Source of the DNA: Vibrio navarrensis | GTDB taxonomy: Bacteria; Pseudomonadota; Gammaproteobacteria; Enterobacterales; Vibrionaceae | Direction of reading: 5' to 3' | DNA: 64,000 bases | Assembly: GCF_000764325.1 (NCBI RefSeq) | Contig: NZ_JMCG01000002.1 | Location: 806,001-870,000, forward strand | Part shown: positions 49,588 to 62,158 of the stretch, in pieces | Layout: each line of letters starts with the position of its first letter | How positions within the stretch are numbered: position 1 is the stretch's first letter | The notes under the pieces: generated by a model | The model's input: only the letters and a program-made list of their open reading frames with translations | Database searches by the model: none | What the model was told of the DNA's origin: nothing | Program-made: the position numbers and the translations under genes

Positions 49588-49871
49588 ATTGTCTCTCCTA
49601 GCTATTCCATGCGCAGGGTAATGCGACTAGCACGCACTGTAAAGCAAACAAAGGTTTCATAGCGGATGACCTGCAAAACAAGTATTGAGTCGGCTACGAC
49701 AACGCTATTTAGCGAACCAAAGTTTTACGAATGATAACGATATTGTCGAAAACGCGAAGGTGTGTTGCTCATGGAATCGATTCTTGAAAGTACGCCGAGG
49801 GTACAAACGGTGGACACAAGGAAGTAGAGGGAATGGAGGGAGTGGCCAGTTCATTTCAGATTGCTATATAC
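49588..49871. other. Noncoding region between ALDH and rrn terminators
   Basis: About 280 nt that should hold the aldehyde dehydrogenase promoter. I see no other element. Confidence 0.5.
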
Positions 49872-49899
49872 AAAAAGGCCTCAGCATTCACGCTGAGGT
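49872..49899 (-). terminator. Distal terminator of the rrn operon
   Basis: A stem ACCTCAGC/GCTGAGG followed by CCTTTTTG on the minus strand, beyond the tRNA-Asp remnants. Confidence 0.8.
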
Positions 49900-49908
49900 C
49901 AGATATTG

Positions 49909-49944
49909 TGGCGGAGGATCGTGCTTGCGTCCAAGCGGGACTCA
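49909..49944 (-). repeat. Degenerate tRNA-Asp 3'-end-like repeat (copy 2)
   Basis: On the minus strand, GAGTCCCGCTTGGACGC ... CTCCGCCA resembles the tRNA-Asp 3' half (TCGAGTCCCGTCCGCTCCGCCA) but cannot fold as a tRNA. A second, closer copy lies at 50027-50063. Confidence 0.55.
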
Positions 49945-49986
49945 AGCCGAAGGCTCGTGAGTGTCCTTAGTAAAACGTAATAAAAC

Positions 49987-50017
49987 GATAAAAGCCCCGC
50001 TGTTTCCAGCGAGGCTT
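49987..50017 (-). terminator. Proximal terminator of the rrn operon
   Basis: An 11-bp stem AAGCCTCGCTG/CAGCGGGGCTT (one G-T pair) with a GAAA loop, then TTTATC on the minus strand. Confidence 0.85.
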
Positions 50018-50026
50018 CTTAATAAG

Positions 50027-50063
50027 TGGCAGAACGGCCGGGCTTGCGTTCAAGCGGGACTCA
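50027..50063 (-). repeat. Degenerate tRNA-Asp 3'-end-like repeat (copy 1)
   Basis: Minus-strand GAGTCCCGCTTGAACGC ... TTCTGCCACTTATT is like the end of tRNA-Asp plus its CACTTATT spacer. It shares GCTTGCGTnCAAGCGGGACTCA with copy 2 on the plus strand. Confidence 0.6.
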
Positions 50064-50093
50064 TTCGACCGAAGGGCGAACCCTTTAAATAAG

Positions 50094-50170
50094 TGGCGGA
50101 GCGGACGGGACTCGAACCCGCGACCCCCGGCGTGACAGGCCGGTATTCTAACCGACTGAACTACCGCTCC
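50094..50170 (-). tRNA. tRNA-Asp (GTC)
   Basis: A 77-nt cloverleaf, acceptor GGAGCGG/CCGCTCC, anticodon GTC, encoded CCA. Last gene of the rrn operon. Confidence 0.98.
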
Positions 50171-50224
50171 GCATCAGTTAGACTGTAAGTCTGGTATCAG
50201 GCAACGCCTAATACGATATTTAAA

Positions 50225-50342
50225 GCCTGGCGATGTCCTACTCTCACATGGGGAAACCCCACACTACCATCGGCGCTACTTCGTTTCACTTCTGAGTTCG
50301 GGATGGAATCAGGTGGGTCCAAAGTGCTATGGTCGCCAAGCA
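50225..50342 (-). rRNA. rrf: 5S rRNA (distal copy)
   Basis: About 118 nt, beginning TGCTTGGCGACCATAGC and ending ATCGCCAGGC. Contains the conserved CCCGAACTCAGAAGTGAAACG. It lies after tRNA-Thr. Confidence 0.97.
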
Positions 50343-50355
50343 AATTTTTAATAAA

Positions 50356-50431
<76 letters not shown>

Positions 50432-50479
50432 ACACAAATCTCTAAAATACGTTATAAGTAACATATTTTGTAATTTAAA

Positions 50480-50597
50480 GCCTGGCGATGTTCTACTCTC
50501 ACATGAGGAAGCCCCACACTACCATCGACGCTGTTTCGTTTCACTTCTGAGTTCGGGATGGAGTCAGGTGGGTCCAAAACGCTATGGTCGCCAAGCA
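50480..50597 (-). rRNA. rrf: 5S rRNA (proximal copy)
   Basis: About 118 nt, directly after 23S. It differs from the distal copy at several positions in stems (for example GTTTTGGA for CTTTGGA near the 5' end, and GACATCG / AACATCG near the 3' end). Confidence 0.97.
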
Positions 50598-50706
50598 AAT
50601 TCTTTCTCTCTATTTCTAGAGAATAATCTGGAAAGCTGTTTACGTTCTTTTTAACACAATCAAGTTTTTGTTCTTGTTTTGAGTCCATCAAAACCCTTTG
50701 GGTGTT

Positions 50707-53596
<2,890 letters not shown>

Positions 53597-53903
53597 ATAC
53601 AACCCCAAAGGGTCTTCTGTTTAAACAACCAAAGTTCGCTATCTCATTATTTGAATGAGCGAGATAGCATTGATTTGCCGGACTCAATTTTGAATTGTCA
53701 CTATAAGTGACATTCCCAAGAACACTTGAATGTGTTTTGTTGGTGTTTGTCATCAAGACAAACATTGAGAACTTTACAAGTAATTTATCAATAAAGATAA
53801 ATTACTTTGTCAGCTTTCCAAATTGTTAAAGAGCAATAATAGCTCGAAGCATTTGCTTCAAAACCATCAATCTGTGTGAACACTCATCGCAATAATCATC
53901 GTA
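53597..53903 (-). other. 16S-23S spacer without tRNA, with boxA
   Basis: A 307-nt transcribed spacer. No tRNA cloverleaf is present. A boxA-type antitermination sequence TGCTCTTTAACAA lies at 53824-53836 on the minus strand. Confidence 0.85.
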
Positions 53904-55462
<1,559 letters not shown>

Positions 55463-55661
55463 AAAGTTTTTTTGAAGCTTTCGCTTCGGCTCAATGAATA
55501 CTGAATAAATTGACTGTGCCGAATCTTGCGATTCGTTTTGGTCACTCAGTTCATTGATAAATCTTTTGCGATTATCATCAACGAGTGCCCACACAGATTG
55601 ATAGGTTTATATTGTTAAAGAGCTTGCTTTTCGAGAAGCTTTTCTCTCAAAGCGGAGGTGC
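55463..55661 (-). other. rRNA operon leader with boxA
   Basis: Transcribed leader upstream of 16S. A boxA-like AGCTCTTTAACAA lies at 55613-55625 (minus strand), marking the start of rRNA antitermination. Confidence 0.8.
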
Positions 55662-55805
55662 ATTCTAGCGAGTTAATTTGAAGAGTCAAACACTTTTTCA
55701 AATTTCTTTTCGGAGAAGTTTTTCACCTCGCTGATACCGCTGAAGCCTTGTGGCGTCTGCCGTGTCAGTGGATGCGCATTATAGGGAACGCTTTTTTCTT
55801 GGCAA
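55662..55805 (-). promoter_or_regulatory. Tandem rrn promoters P1 and P2
   Basis: P1 on the minus strand: TTGCCA (55800-55805), 16-nt spacer, TATAAT (55778-55783), then a GCGC discriminator typical of stringent control. P2: TTGACT (55684-55689), 16-nt spacer, TAGAAT (55662-55667). About 116 nt separate the two -10 elements. Confidence 0.88.
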
Positions 55806-55925
55806 GTGGAAAATCGCGTTTTTTGATAAAAAAACGCTTAAGCGAACATTATTCGCTCAAGCGTCCATTTTGTCTTAATTTATATTCAGCTTGCACAGAG
55901 GATATTCACAAAACCTTGTGGATAA

Positions 55926-57179
55926 CTAGTCATCACTATCAAAGAAATAAGAGATCCGCGATCTAGGATTCAGGTACTCTTTCACTTTTTCAGGCAATTT
56001 GCTGGGGTGAATAGCACTAATAATCTTAATATCTTTATCGGCAAGATCGATGATCGGAGCCTGCGTTCGAGGCACGGTAGGATCATAGACCAATACATTG
56101 GGGTAAAGAAGATGAGATGCATTCACCGAAATAACTAAACCAACCATGTTATTGGAAAGCTGAACAACCGTGCCCGGCGGGAATACGCCCATGAATTTGA
56201 TCAAAATGCTGAGGTTCTCAACATTATAAAGATGCTTACAGTTCTTATATAAGAAAGAAAGCGCGGTATAAGGTATCTTTTGCTCAGACTGAACATTGTG
56301 GTGGCACAAGTTATCAAAAGCATTGGCAACGGCAATCACTTGAGTGAGTTCATCAATGTCGGCACCTTTCAGTCCTTCCGGATATCCCGAGCCATCGTTC
56401 ATTTCATGATGTTGTGCTATCACTAATTTGGCACTTTCAGGGAAATCGCCGATGGTACTCGCTAAATCAACACCGTATTTAGTATGCAACTTGAGATAGT
56501 TGAACTCGGGCTCGGTCAGGGGCGTCTGCTTACGAATGATCGCTGAAGGCACTTTAATCTTGCCAATATCGTGAAAAAGAGCGGCAAAAGAGAGCTCTTT
56601 CAAACGCTCTGCATCAAAGCCTTTCGCTCGGCCTATCATCATCGCAATGACAGAAACGTTAAGTGAATGAAAATAGATATCTTCAAATTCGCTTTTACCA
56701 TTCATCAAATGCAACGTGACATTGTCATCGCTCATGAGCTTTTCAACAATATCGTCAATAAGCTGTTTTGCTTCATCAACCGCATCCATTGGCCGATTAC
56801 GTATCTTCGTCATCACGGAGCGCATTCTTGCCAATGAACGCTCAAACTCTTTCTCACATTGAATCACACGACGTCGGTATGAACTGAGTTTTTCAATACG
56901 CTTTTGCTTTTCACTCCACAGTTTTTGGGTTTCGACGTCGAGTTTATCCGACTGGCTTTCATCATGAATTGCAGTTTGATTGGCAGGAAGAGGCTGTGTA
57001 TCACTCTGACTCACATTCAGATAAACATACTTCACGCCGAGGTGGCGAATCATGTCGACCTGCTCCTGATCTTTAATTTTGAAGCTATTAAACAGGAAGG
57101 GGTGTTCGTTCCACTTCAATGGCAGACGCATATGTAATCCAGGCTGAATACGATCTACGGTAATTTTAATCGTTGACAC
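55926..57179 (-). CDS. HD-GYP domain protein (cyclic-di-GMP phosphodiesterase)
   Basis: Predicted cytoplasmic hydrolase of cyclic-di-GMP, 417 aa. An N-terminal DUF3391 domain (about 1-60) precedes a coiled-coil-like basic stretch (about 85-125). The HD-GYP domain follows, with HDIGK (H203/D204), HHEMNDGSGYP at about 257-267 and KG after. All the usual metal-site residues that I can check are present, so it is likely active. It is transcribed toward the rrn promoters and is probably monocistronic. Confidence 0.92.
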   Translation of the reverse strand: MSTIKITVDRIQPGLHMRLPLKWNEHPFLFNSFKIKDQEQVDMIRHLGVKYVYLNVSQSDTQPLPANQTAIHDESQSDKLDVETQKLWSEKQKRIEKLSSYRRRVIQCEKEFERSLARMRSVMTKIRNRPMDAVDEAKQLIDDIVEKLMSDDNVTLHLMNGKSEFEDIYFHSLNVSVIAMMIGRAKGFDAERLKELSFAALFHDIGKIKVPSAIIRKQTPLTEPEFNYLKLHTKYGVDLASTIGDFPESAKLVIAQHHEMNDGSGYPEGLKGADIDELTQVIAVANAFDNLCHHNVQSEQKIPYTALSFLYKNCKHLYNVENLSILIKFMGVFPPGTVVQLSNNMVGLVISVNASHLLYPNVLVYDPTVPRTQAPIIDLADKDIKIISAIHPSKLPEKVKEYLNPRSRISYFFDSDD

Positions 57180-57480
57180 TTCTCGTTCTGACCTAAAATT
57201 GCTACGTAAGTTGTGAATATTAGTGGAGATTGCGAATTAATTCATCAATAACACTTCACGATCATATTGGTAAAGCTGATAAAAAGGAGCGACAACATCA
57301 TGCGCATCTCTTGCAACACTTAAAAAGTCGTCAAGAAACCTTAACAACCCATCGCAGGTATAGTAAACAGCCAGGCGAGTGTTACTTTCTCCTTAAGTAC
57401 AAGATAGCTGACAACAGGCTAAGTTGCAGATAAGTAAAGTGCGCTTTCTATGAATTTCTCTTAATTTGCAATAACTGGTT
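57180..57480. other. Noncoding region between HD-GYP gene and GFA remnant
   Basis: About 300 nt that holds the HD-GYP promoter. A short open reading on the plus strand begins with TTG at 57230 and has no family features. Nothing else was recognised. Confidence 0.5.
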
Positions 57481-57909
57481 TTATTCGTCCATCGGCGGCA
57501 TTTCTGCAAACTGCGTTCCTTGTCCACCGAGCACATCCCATATTGCCTTGTGGGAAACATACAAATGGGCAACGACTTTCTCAGTCCCTGCTTCATCAAG
57601 TAATCCGGCGGGTATCCAATACTGTTTTTGGTTGTCCATCAAATGCGGAACGCTACTGCAACATTTTTGGCAAAAATCCGAACGATATCCAGATTCCATT
57701 CGATATGACTGGATCACATCAAGACCACTACGCCATTTAAACTGCTCCCTATTCAAAAAGGTCGCCGTATCAGACGAAGAACCTGACAGCTTGCGGCATT
57801 TAGAACAGTGACACTGATACAAGTTGGGTAATGGCCATTTTATTTCAAAACTAACCGCGCCACTGAGGCATTTAGAAGTGGACCCCGCTGGTTGGACACA
57901 TAAGCTCAT
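57481..57909 (-). pseudogene. GFA/CENP-V family zinc protein, split by an IS element
   Basis: Glutathione-dependent formaldehyde-activating (GFA) fold protein, a small zinc-binding family of mostly unknown substrate. It shows the Zn motifs CLSG, CHCSKCRKLSG and CQKC; the first pattern is usually CxCG, here CLSG. The current reading is 142 aa, but its first 12 codons come from the IS end. Removing the IS and one AAA target copy joins ATG GAC GGA AAA (59134-59145) in frame to TGC CTC AGT, restoring MDGKCLSGAV. The AAGGTG upstream is a good ribosome-binding site. Whether the IS-supplied start gives working protein is unknown. Confidence 0.8.
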
Positions 57910-57930
57910 TTGTTAAGTGGTTGACCCAGC

Positions 57931-58731
57931 TCATGCTGCGTATCTTTGCCTACCGAAGTAGGCCTCATCAGGAGTGAGGTTATTCAGTCCTTGATGGTTA
58001 CGCTCTTCATTATAAAACACCATGTAGTTGCCGATTTCAAGCTCGGCTTCACGGGGCGTGGTATAAGCCTTTAAGTAAACCTCCTCATATTTCAGGCTTC
58101 GCCATAATCGCTCAATGAAAACATTGTCAACCCAGCGGCCTTTCCCGTCCATGCTTATACGTATGTCATGTTCAATTAACTTCTGTGTGAACTCTGTGCT
58201 GGTAAACTGGCTGCCTTGATCTGAGTTAAAGATATCAGGTGGCCCATAATGCTTCAGCGCTTCCTCAAGCGCTTCGATACAAAAACTCGTGTCCATGGTG
58301 TTGGATAGTCACCAAGCCAGCACTTTGCGGCTATACCAGTCGATAATCGCAACGAGGTACAGGAACCCCTTCGCCATCGGGATGTACGTGATATCAATCG
58401 CCCAAGCTTGGTTTGGGTAAGTGACTTCGATATCACGCAACAGGTAGGGATACACCTTGTGTGCTTTGTTAGCCAGCGTCGTTTTGGGCTTGGGATAAAT
58501 CGCCCCAATCCCCATATCGCGCATGAGTCGAACAACACGCTTACGATTAACGCTATGGCCCTTTTTAGCCAGCTCAGTTCGAATGCGCCGACTGCCCATA
58601 AACGGATACTGCAGATGAATTTCGTCAATCATACGTCGTAACGTGATCTCCTCAGCAGAGAGTCCGATGGGCTGATAGTAAGCGGTAGAGCGAGCAATAT
58701 TGAGCAGCTCACATTGGCGCTTTATCGGCAA
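57931..58731 (-). pseudogene. IS3 transposase OrfB (DDE), with in-frame TGA
   Basis: Integrase-core transposase. From the ATG at 58731 it reads an HTH_21-like region and DDE core: first Asp in AWAIDITY, second in NSDQGSQFT, Glu in FIERLWRSLK. After VLAW a TGA (58309-58311) interrupts the frame, which continues [10 protein letters not shown]. Homologues normally have Arg here, so CGA-to-TGA is likely. The break separates the first Asp from the rest, so the element should not transpose by itself. Confidence 0.85.
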
Positions 58732-58772
58732 TGGGGTGGATTTAACCAGCGAACTCTTTCGCTGGGCTCGGT

Positions 58773-59054
58773 CTAACGACCGAGCACTTTGGCCAAAAAA
58801 TCATTTTCCATGGTCAATTGACCGATCTTGGCGTGAAGTTTGTCCACATCTTCGGAACTCTCTTTTCCTGAGTGATTTTCGGTGGCAAAAATCATGGCTG
58901 CGTTTTCAAGCAGCTCCTTTTTCCATGTTGAGATCTGGTTAGCGTGCAGGTTATATTTCTGAGCTAGCTCAGCGACGGTTTTATCGCCTTTAGCGGCATC
59001 GAGAGCCACCTTAGCTTTAAACTCAGGAGAGTGGTTTCTACGTTTTCTAGTCAT
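58773..59054 (-). CDS. IS3 transposase OrfA (helix-turn-helix)
   Basis: Transposase_8 family DNA-binding subunit, 93 aa: MTRKRRNHSPEFKAKVALDA, HTH around AELAQKYNLHANQIS, then a leucine-zipper-like tail. IS3 elements make the OrfAB fusion by -1 frameshift. A TTTTTTGG run just before the end of OrfA is a candidate slippery site. Confidence 0.9.
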   Translation of the reverse strand: MTRKRRNHSPEFKAKVALDAAKGDKTVAELAQKYNLHANQISTWKKELLENAAMIFATENHSGKESSEDVDKLHAKIGQLTMENDFLAKVLGR

Positions 59055-59145
59055 AATCTGTCCCTGTATTGTTGGGTACTATCAAAACAGATCGACCACT
59101 TAAAGTCATGTCCGAAAATTGGGGGCCACTTCTTTTTCCGTCCAT

Positions 59146-59383
59146 CGCCAACACCTTTTTCATTCAATAATGGGTAAACTTATCACCAGTCATCCTATCA
59201 AAAAGCTTGCTGTCAGTCTTTCAGGGCATAGAAAAGAGAGCTAATAGGTGCTCAACTTGTTGGCATGGCAACGGAAATGAGGAGAAACAGAGAAGGAGGA
59301 AGTCCCAATGACTTTTTACCAGATACGGCCACTCTAGGCCCATAAACGACGAAAGGCCGCTATAAAAGCGACCTTTCTATGTA
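59146..59383. other. Upstream region of the split GFA gene, up to tRNA-Leu remnant
   Basis: Contains the GFA ribosome-binding site and presumably its promoter. At 59293-59299 a strong AAGGAGG precedes an ATG at 59308 with only nine codons to a stop on the plus strand, perhaps a truncated gene start. A terminator hairpin like the one after tRNA-Leu lies at 59352-59375. Confidence 0.5.
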
Positions 59384-59438
59384 TGGTACCGGTGGGCGGA
59401 CTTGAACCACCACCCCCGAAGGAGGCGGATTTTGAATT
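59384..59438 (-). pseudogene. Truncated tRNA-Leu (3' 55 nt)
   Basis: From the anticodon loop to CCA this matches the complete tRNA-Leu at 61378-61462 with a few substitutions, and it continues into the same downstream terminator (59352-59375). The 5' half is missing; sequence past 59438 is unrelated. Confidence 0.85.
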
Positions 59439-59695
59439 CCTCTTAAGTAATTGTAATTACTTGCATTTAAGAGAATTTCTTGGGATATCAAGGACCATGA
59501 AATAGGATTTAATTGGATCTTTTTAGCATGCGTCGAGCACAGATTTAAAATGGTGCACACACTAGACCACCCTTTGTAACACGTTTCTGGACAAAACCTT
59601 CTTAGTTCTATCACTTAAATTAGAGAAATACGGATAACTTTTGGTATCAGAAAGTCGCTTCTTGATATATCCAGTCCGGCTGGGCAGATCAAAAG

Positions 59696-59731
59696 CCTTT
59701 GATGTTAATTTTTAAAGCAAACATCAAAGGG
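59696..59731 (-). terminator. Hairpin after the two-gene cassette
   Basis: An 11-bp inverted repeat CCTTTGATGTT/AACATCAAAGG with a 13-nt loop, then GCTTTTGATC on the minus strand. The T run is short. Confidence 0.5.
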
Positions 59732-59742
59732 TAGATAGTAAT

Positions 59743-60024
59743 TCATAGGCCCTTTAAGAGTGCACGAATTATTCGATCGCGAAATATACGTAAGATAAAC
59801 CATGTTATCGCTATCGTCGCTGATACCACAACCAAACTGTCTACAGCCATCACGATGTAGAATAAGCAGCCCACAATAACACCAATCAGCATCGCTACGT
59901 TGAATGGAAAAGCGTTACATTTAACTATACCGGATGAGCCCTCTCTTAGCTCTACCTTTAGTCCTTGCAAGTAAAAGAAGAGTAAAGCGCACCCACCGAA
60001 AAGACCCAATATTGCTATAATCAT
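59743..60024 (-). CDS. Small multi-span membrane protein (unknown)
   Basis: I do not recognise this 93-aa protein. It has three hydrophobic stretches: about residues 1-20 (IIAILGLFGGCALLFFYLQG), 42-60 and 62-82. A charged loop (VELREGSSG) lies between the first two and the C-terminus is basic. GGAG sits six bases before its ATG. Its start overlaps the upstream stop by one base (TAATG), so the two genes are translationally coupled. Such a small membrane partner fits an immunity or accessory protein, but that is inference only. Confidence 0.75.
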   Translation of the reverse strand: MIIAILGLFGGCALLFFYLQGLKVELREGSSGIVKCNAFPFNVAMLIGVIVGCLFYIVMAVDSLVVVSATIAITWFILRIFRDRIIRALLKGL

Positions 60025-60680
60025 TATAACTCCGAAGGATTGATTAGGCCTCTGAGGATCAGTTCTTTTCTGGCATCTTTCATGCCTTTGGTTTGCATTG
60101 CATTAAAACCAATAATCATTATCACAAAAGCGCCAAGCATTCGCCCTGACTCACCTACAAGTCGCTTTCTTAATCCCAATTCTTTCGCTGTCTCTAGCAC
60201 CTTATTCGAACTAGCGATACTCGTTAGACCTTTGGTCACTGTTGTTTTCATTCCTTCATTAAAAACAGAATATGCGCCAGCGGCTAACACTCCGACTGAA
60301 ATCGTTGGAACATCAAAGCCAAGGCTACTGAGTAAGTCAGAGATTTTCTTGTTTGAATTATAATAACTTTTTAACTCAGAATCACTTAGTGACCAGCAGA
60401 ACCAGTATGGATTTGCGACGATTTGGCCTATCATTCCATAGAGTTTAGACTTCAAGCGATTGTTCTTTAAATTCAACACACTACTCGTTACTTTTCTTTG
60501 GTCGGGCTTCGATAAATGTCTGTACAACACAATACCAGACAAAAGGCTTAACGATTGATTTTCGCGATGTAAATCATTTTTATATGGTTCTAGACCCATG
60601 AGAACAATGAAAAACTTTAACGGCTCTTGATTGTGTTGCCGGTGGGTGTATCTGAAAGATGTGACGCTTAAAGAGTCCAT
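60024..60680 (-). CDS. Uncharacterised 218-aa protein with two hydrophobic segments
   Basis: I do not recognise this protein. The ATG at 60678-60680 has AAAGGA nine bases upstream; a TTG 33 nt earlier is less likely. The first 110 residues are soluble and rich in polar and basic residues. Hydrophobic stretches follow near ISVGVLAAGAYSVF (about 128-141) and near GAFVIMIIGFNAM (about 184-196), separated by an amphipathic TVTKGLTSIASSNKV region. No signal peptide is seen. It is first in a coupled pair with the small membrane protein, inside the tRNA-Leu-flanked segment. Confidence 0.75.
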   Translation of the reverse strand: MDSLSVTSFRYTHRQHNQEPLKFFIVLMGLEPYKNDLHRENQSLSLLSGIVLYRHLSKPDQRKVTSSVLNLKNNRLKSKLYGMIGQIVANPYWFCWSLSDSELKSYYNSNKKISDLLSSLGFDVPTISVGVLAAGAYSVFNEGMKTTVTKGLTSIASSNKVLETAKELGLRKRLVGESGRMLGAFVIMIIGFNAMQTKGMKDARKELILRGLINPSEL

Positions 60681-61377
60681 GCCTAAAAGTCCTTTGTTAA
60701 TTTCAATACACAAACCATTACATAATAATAAGTAGGCGTTTCGTGTGTAAAATGTTATTAACTTCTAATGTATTGACATCTAGCACTATATTAAAAGTGA
60801 GACCTAGTAAACCCTGAGAGCGGTATCCACTTTTATATTACAAAAGCTGATGCAAACTTATGAAGTTGCGTCGTTGACTGTAACTTGGCGAAAATCATTT
60901 TGGGGCATTTCCAAGTCAGAGCACTTTGTCATTAACCCAGCAAGCCACAACCATTTATCATATCCCCAACGCGCTTACTACACACACCGCAAAACCTCCT
61001 ATCTCAAACCGACTTTTCGACTATCCATCAAAACGATCAGTTGTTCTACAAAGGCAAAACTAAAACCTCATAGCACCGTAAAGTCACCATGGTACGAGCA
61101 TGGTTCTTCGTGTCCGAAGCCTTTGGTAATACTAGCTTGCGACTTTGCAGTTACCGGAGATTCTTGGATTTACTGGGATTCCCTTGTGCACAGAATCGTC
61201 ATGCGATGAACCATATATGGACCATGGGAGAAATTTTAAGATGGATAAAATGAGTAAAATGGAGCGAGAAAAGCGTTGATAACAAGAAAGGAAAACTGAG
61301 GTACGCGCCTGAAAATTCGAACATTTTCAAACACCTAAAACGACGAAAGGCCGCTATAAAAGCGACCTTTCTATATA
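60681..61377. other. Region upstream of the cassette, up to tRNA-Leu
   Basis: About 700 nt. The first 150 nt are AT-rich and must hold the cassette promoter. The remainder contains a 119-codon plus-strand open reading (60850-61209) with no family features. The terminator of tRNA-Leu lies at 61346-61370 (stem AAAGGTCGC/GCGGCCTTT on the minus strand). No integrase or transposase is visible. Confidence 0.45.
61346..61370 (-). terminator. Terminator after tRNA-Leu
   Basis: A stem AAAGGTCGC/GCGGCCTTT with a 7-nt loop on the minus strand; repeated at 59352-59375. Confidence 0.8.
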
Positions 61378-61462
61378 TGGTACCGGTGGGCGGACTTGAA
61401 CCGCCACTCCCGAAGGAAACGGATTTTGAATCCGTCGTGTATACCAATTTCACCACACCGGC
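61378..61462 (-). tRNA. tRNA-Leu (CAA)
   Basis: An 85-nt class II cloverleaf with long variable arm (TTTCCTTCGGGAG), acceptor GCCGGTG/CACCGGT, anticodon CAA in loop TTCAAAA, encoded CCA. Confidence 0.95.
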
Positions 61463-61654
61463 ATCTTTAGGCTATTGCCTTTCGATGTTTGGCATTATAC
61501 GTAAGCTTTTCGGTTGTGCAAGAGCAAAAGATTGAAATAATTACCGTTTGCCTAGATTTTCGCCACAAATGAACACAGTGTGCGTTAGCTCTCTTTTATT
61601 CCAATGGCGAGAACTATATCCTGACGCCCGATTTTAACGGTAAGTGATGCATTT

Positions 61655-62128
61655 ATGACTACAACAACATTACCACCTGCAGGCCTGTTCCGTCGGCTTG
61701 CGGCGCTTTTTTATGATGCCCTGATTATTATTGCCCTAGAGATGATTGCTGCTGGCGTGGTGATGGCGGTGCTCTTCGCTTTAAATGGGATGGGAATACT
61801 AAGCTATGGAGAATATCTCGATGCAGCGGATCTGCTCAGCAGACATCCGATATTTAGCCCAATGTTTACCTTTTATTTAGCGGCGATGTGGGTCTATTTC
61901 TTTGTTTTTTTCTGGACCCGAGCAGGGCAAACGCTGGGCATGCGCGCTTGGAAGATCCAGGTAAGAAATCAAGACGGGACGATGATCAGCACCACTCAAG
62001 CTTTGATTCGTATCGCCACTTCCGCCTTTGGCCTTGCCAACCTCGCTGTGCCTTTTGACCCTCAGAAGCGAGGGTTTCATGATATTTGGGCAAAAACCCA
62101 AGTCGTAGTGTTGCCTGTGGCAAAATAA
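61655..62128 (+). CDS. RDD family membrane protein
   Basis: Integral membrane protein of the RDD family, 157 aa with about three to four spans. The family's Arg-Asp pattern is seen at AGLFRRLAALFYDALIII; a second conserved patch is TLGMRAWKIQV. Proposed roles include ion or small-molecule transport, not settled for this group. It is convergent with lptG. Confidence 0.9.
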   Translation: MTTTTLPPAGLFRRLAALFYDALIIIALEMIAAGVVMAVLFALNGMGILSYGEYLDAADLLSRHPIFSPMFTFYLAAMWVYFFVFFWTRAGQTLGMRAWKIQVRNQDGTMISTTQALIRIATSAFGLANLAVPFDPQKRGFHDIWAKTQVVVLPVAK

Positions 62129-62130
62129 AT

Positions 62131-62158
62131 AATGGAAGGCCGAGGCCTTCCATTTTTT
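62131..62158. terminator. Bidirectional terminator between RDD gene and lptG
   Basis: Stem AATGGAAGGCC/GGCCTTCCATT with a two-base centre, then TTTTT on the plus side. Confidence 0.85.

Larger units (their letters stand above)
57874..59133 (-). mobile_element. IS3-family insertion sequence (1260 bp)
   Basis: Ends AGAAGTGGCCCCC and AGAAGTGGACCCC form imperfect inverted repeats (also sharing GGACA about 20 nt in). TTT on the plus strand flanks both sides (57871-57873 and 59134-59136), matching the 3-bp target duplication of IS3 elements. It carries OrfA and OrfB on the minus strand and lies inside the GFA gene. Confidence 0.88.
59439..61377. mobile_element. Putative small island between tRNA-Leu copies
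   Basis: An AT-richer segment of about 1.94 kb lies between a tRNA-Leu 3' fragment and the 3' end of a complete tRNA-Leu. That layout is the usual one for DNA integrated at a tRNA 3' end, with the fragment as the far attachment-like repeat. No integrase is encoded inside. Alternatively it is a degraded tandem tRNA duplication. Confidence 0.5.

Noticed and set aside
57230..57433. 67-codon plus-strand reading upstream of the HD-GYP gene.
   Set aside because: TTG start, no domain, and it overlaps the expected promoter region.
59308..59337. Nine-codon open reading behind a strong AAGGAGG.
   Set aside because: Too short to call a gene; it may be the start of a truncated one but no continuation was found.
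60850..61209. Plus-strand open reading of 119 codons in the tRNA-Leu-flanked segment.
   Set aside because: No ribosome-binding site, no recognisable domain and an unusual composition; most likely chance.
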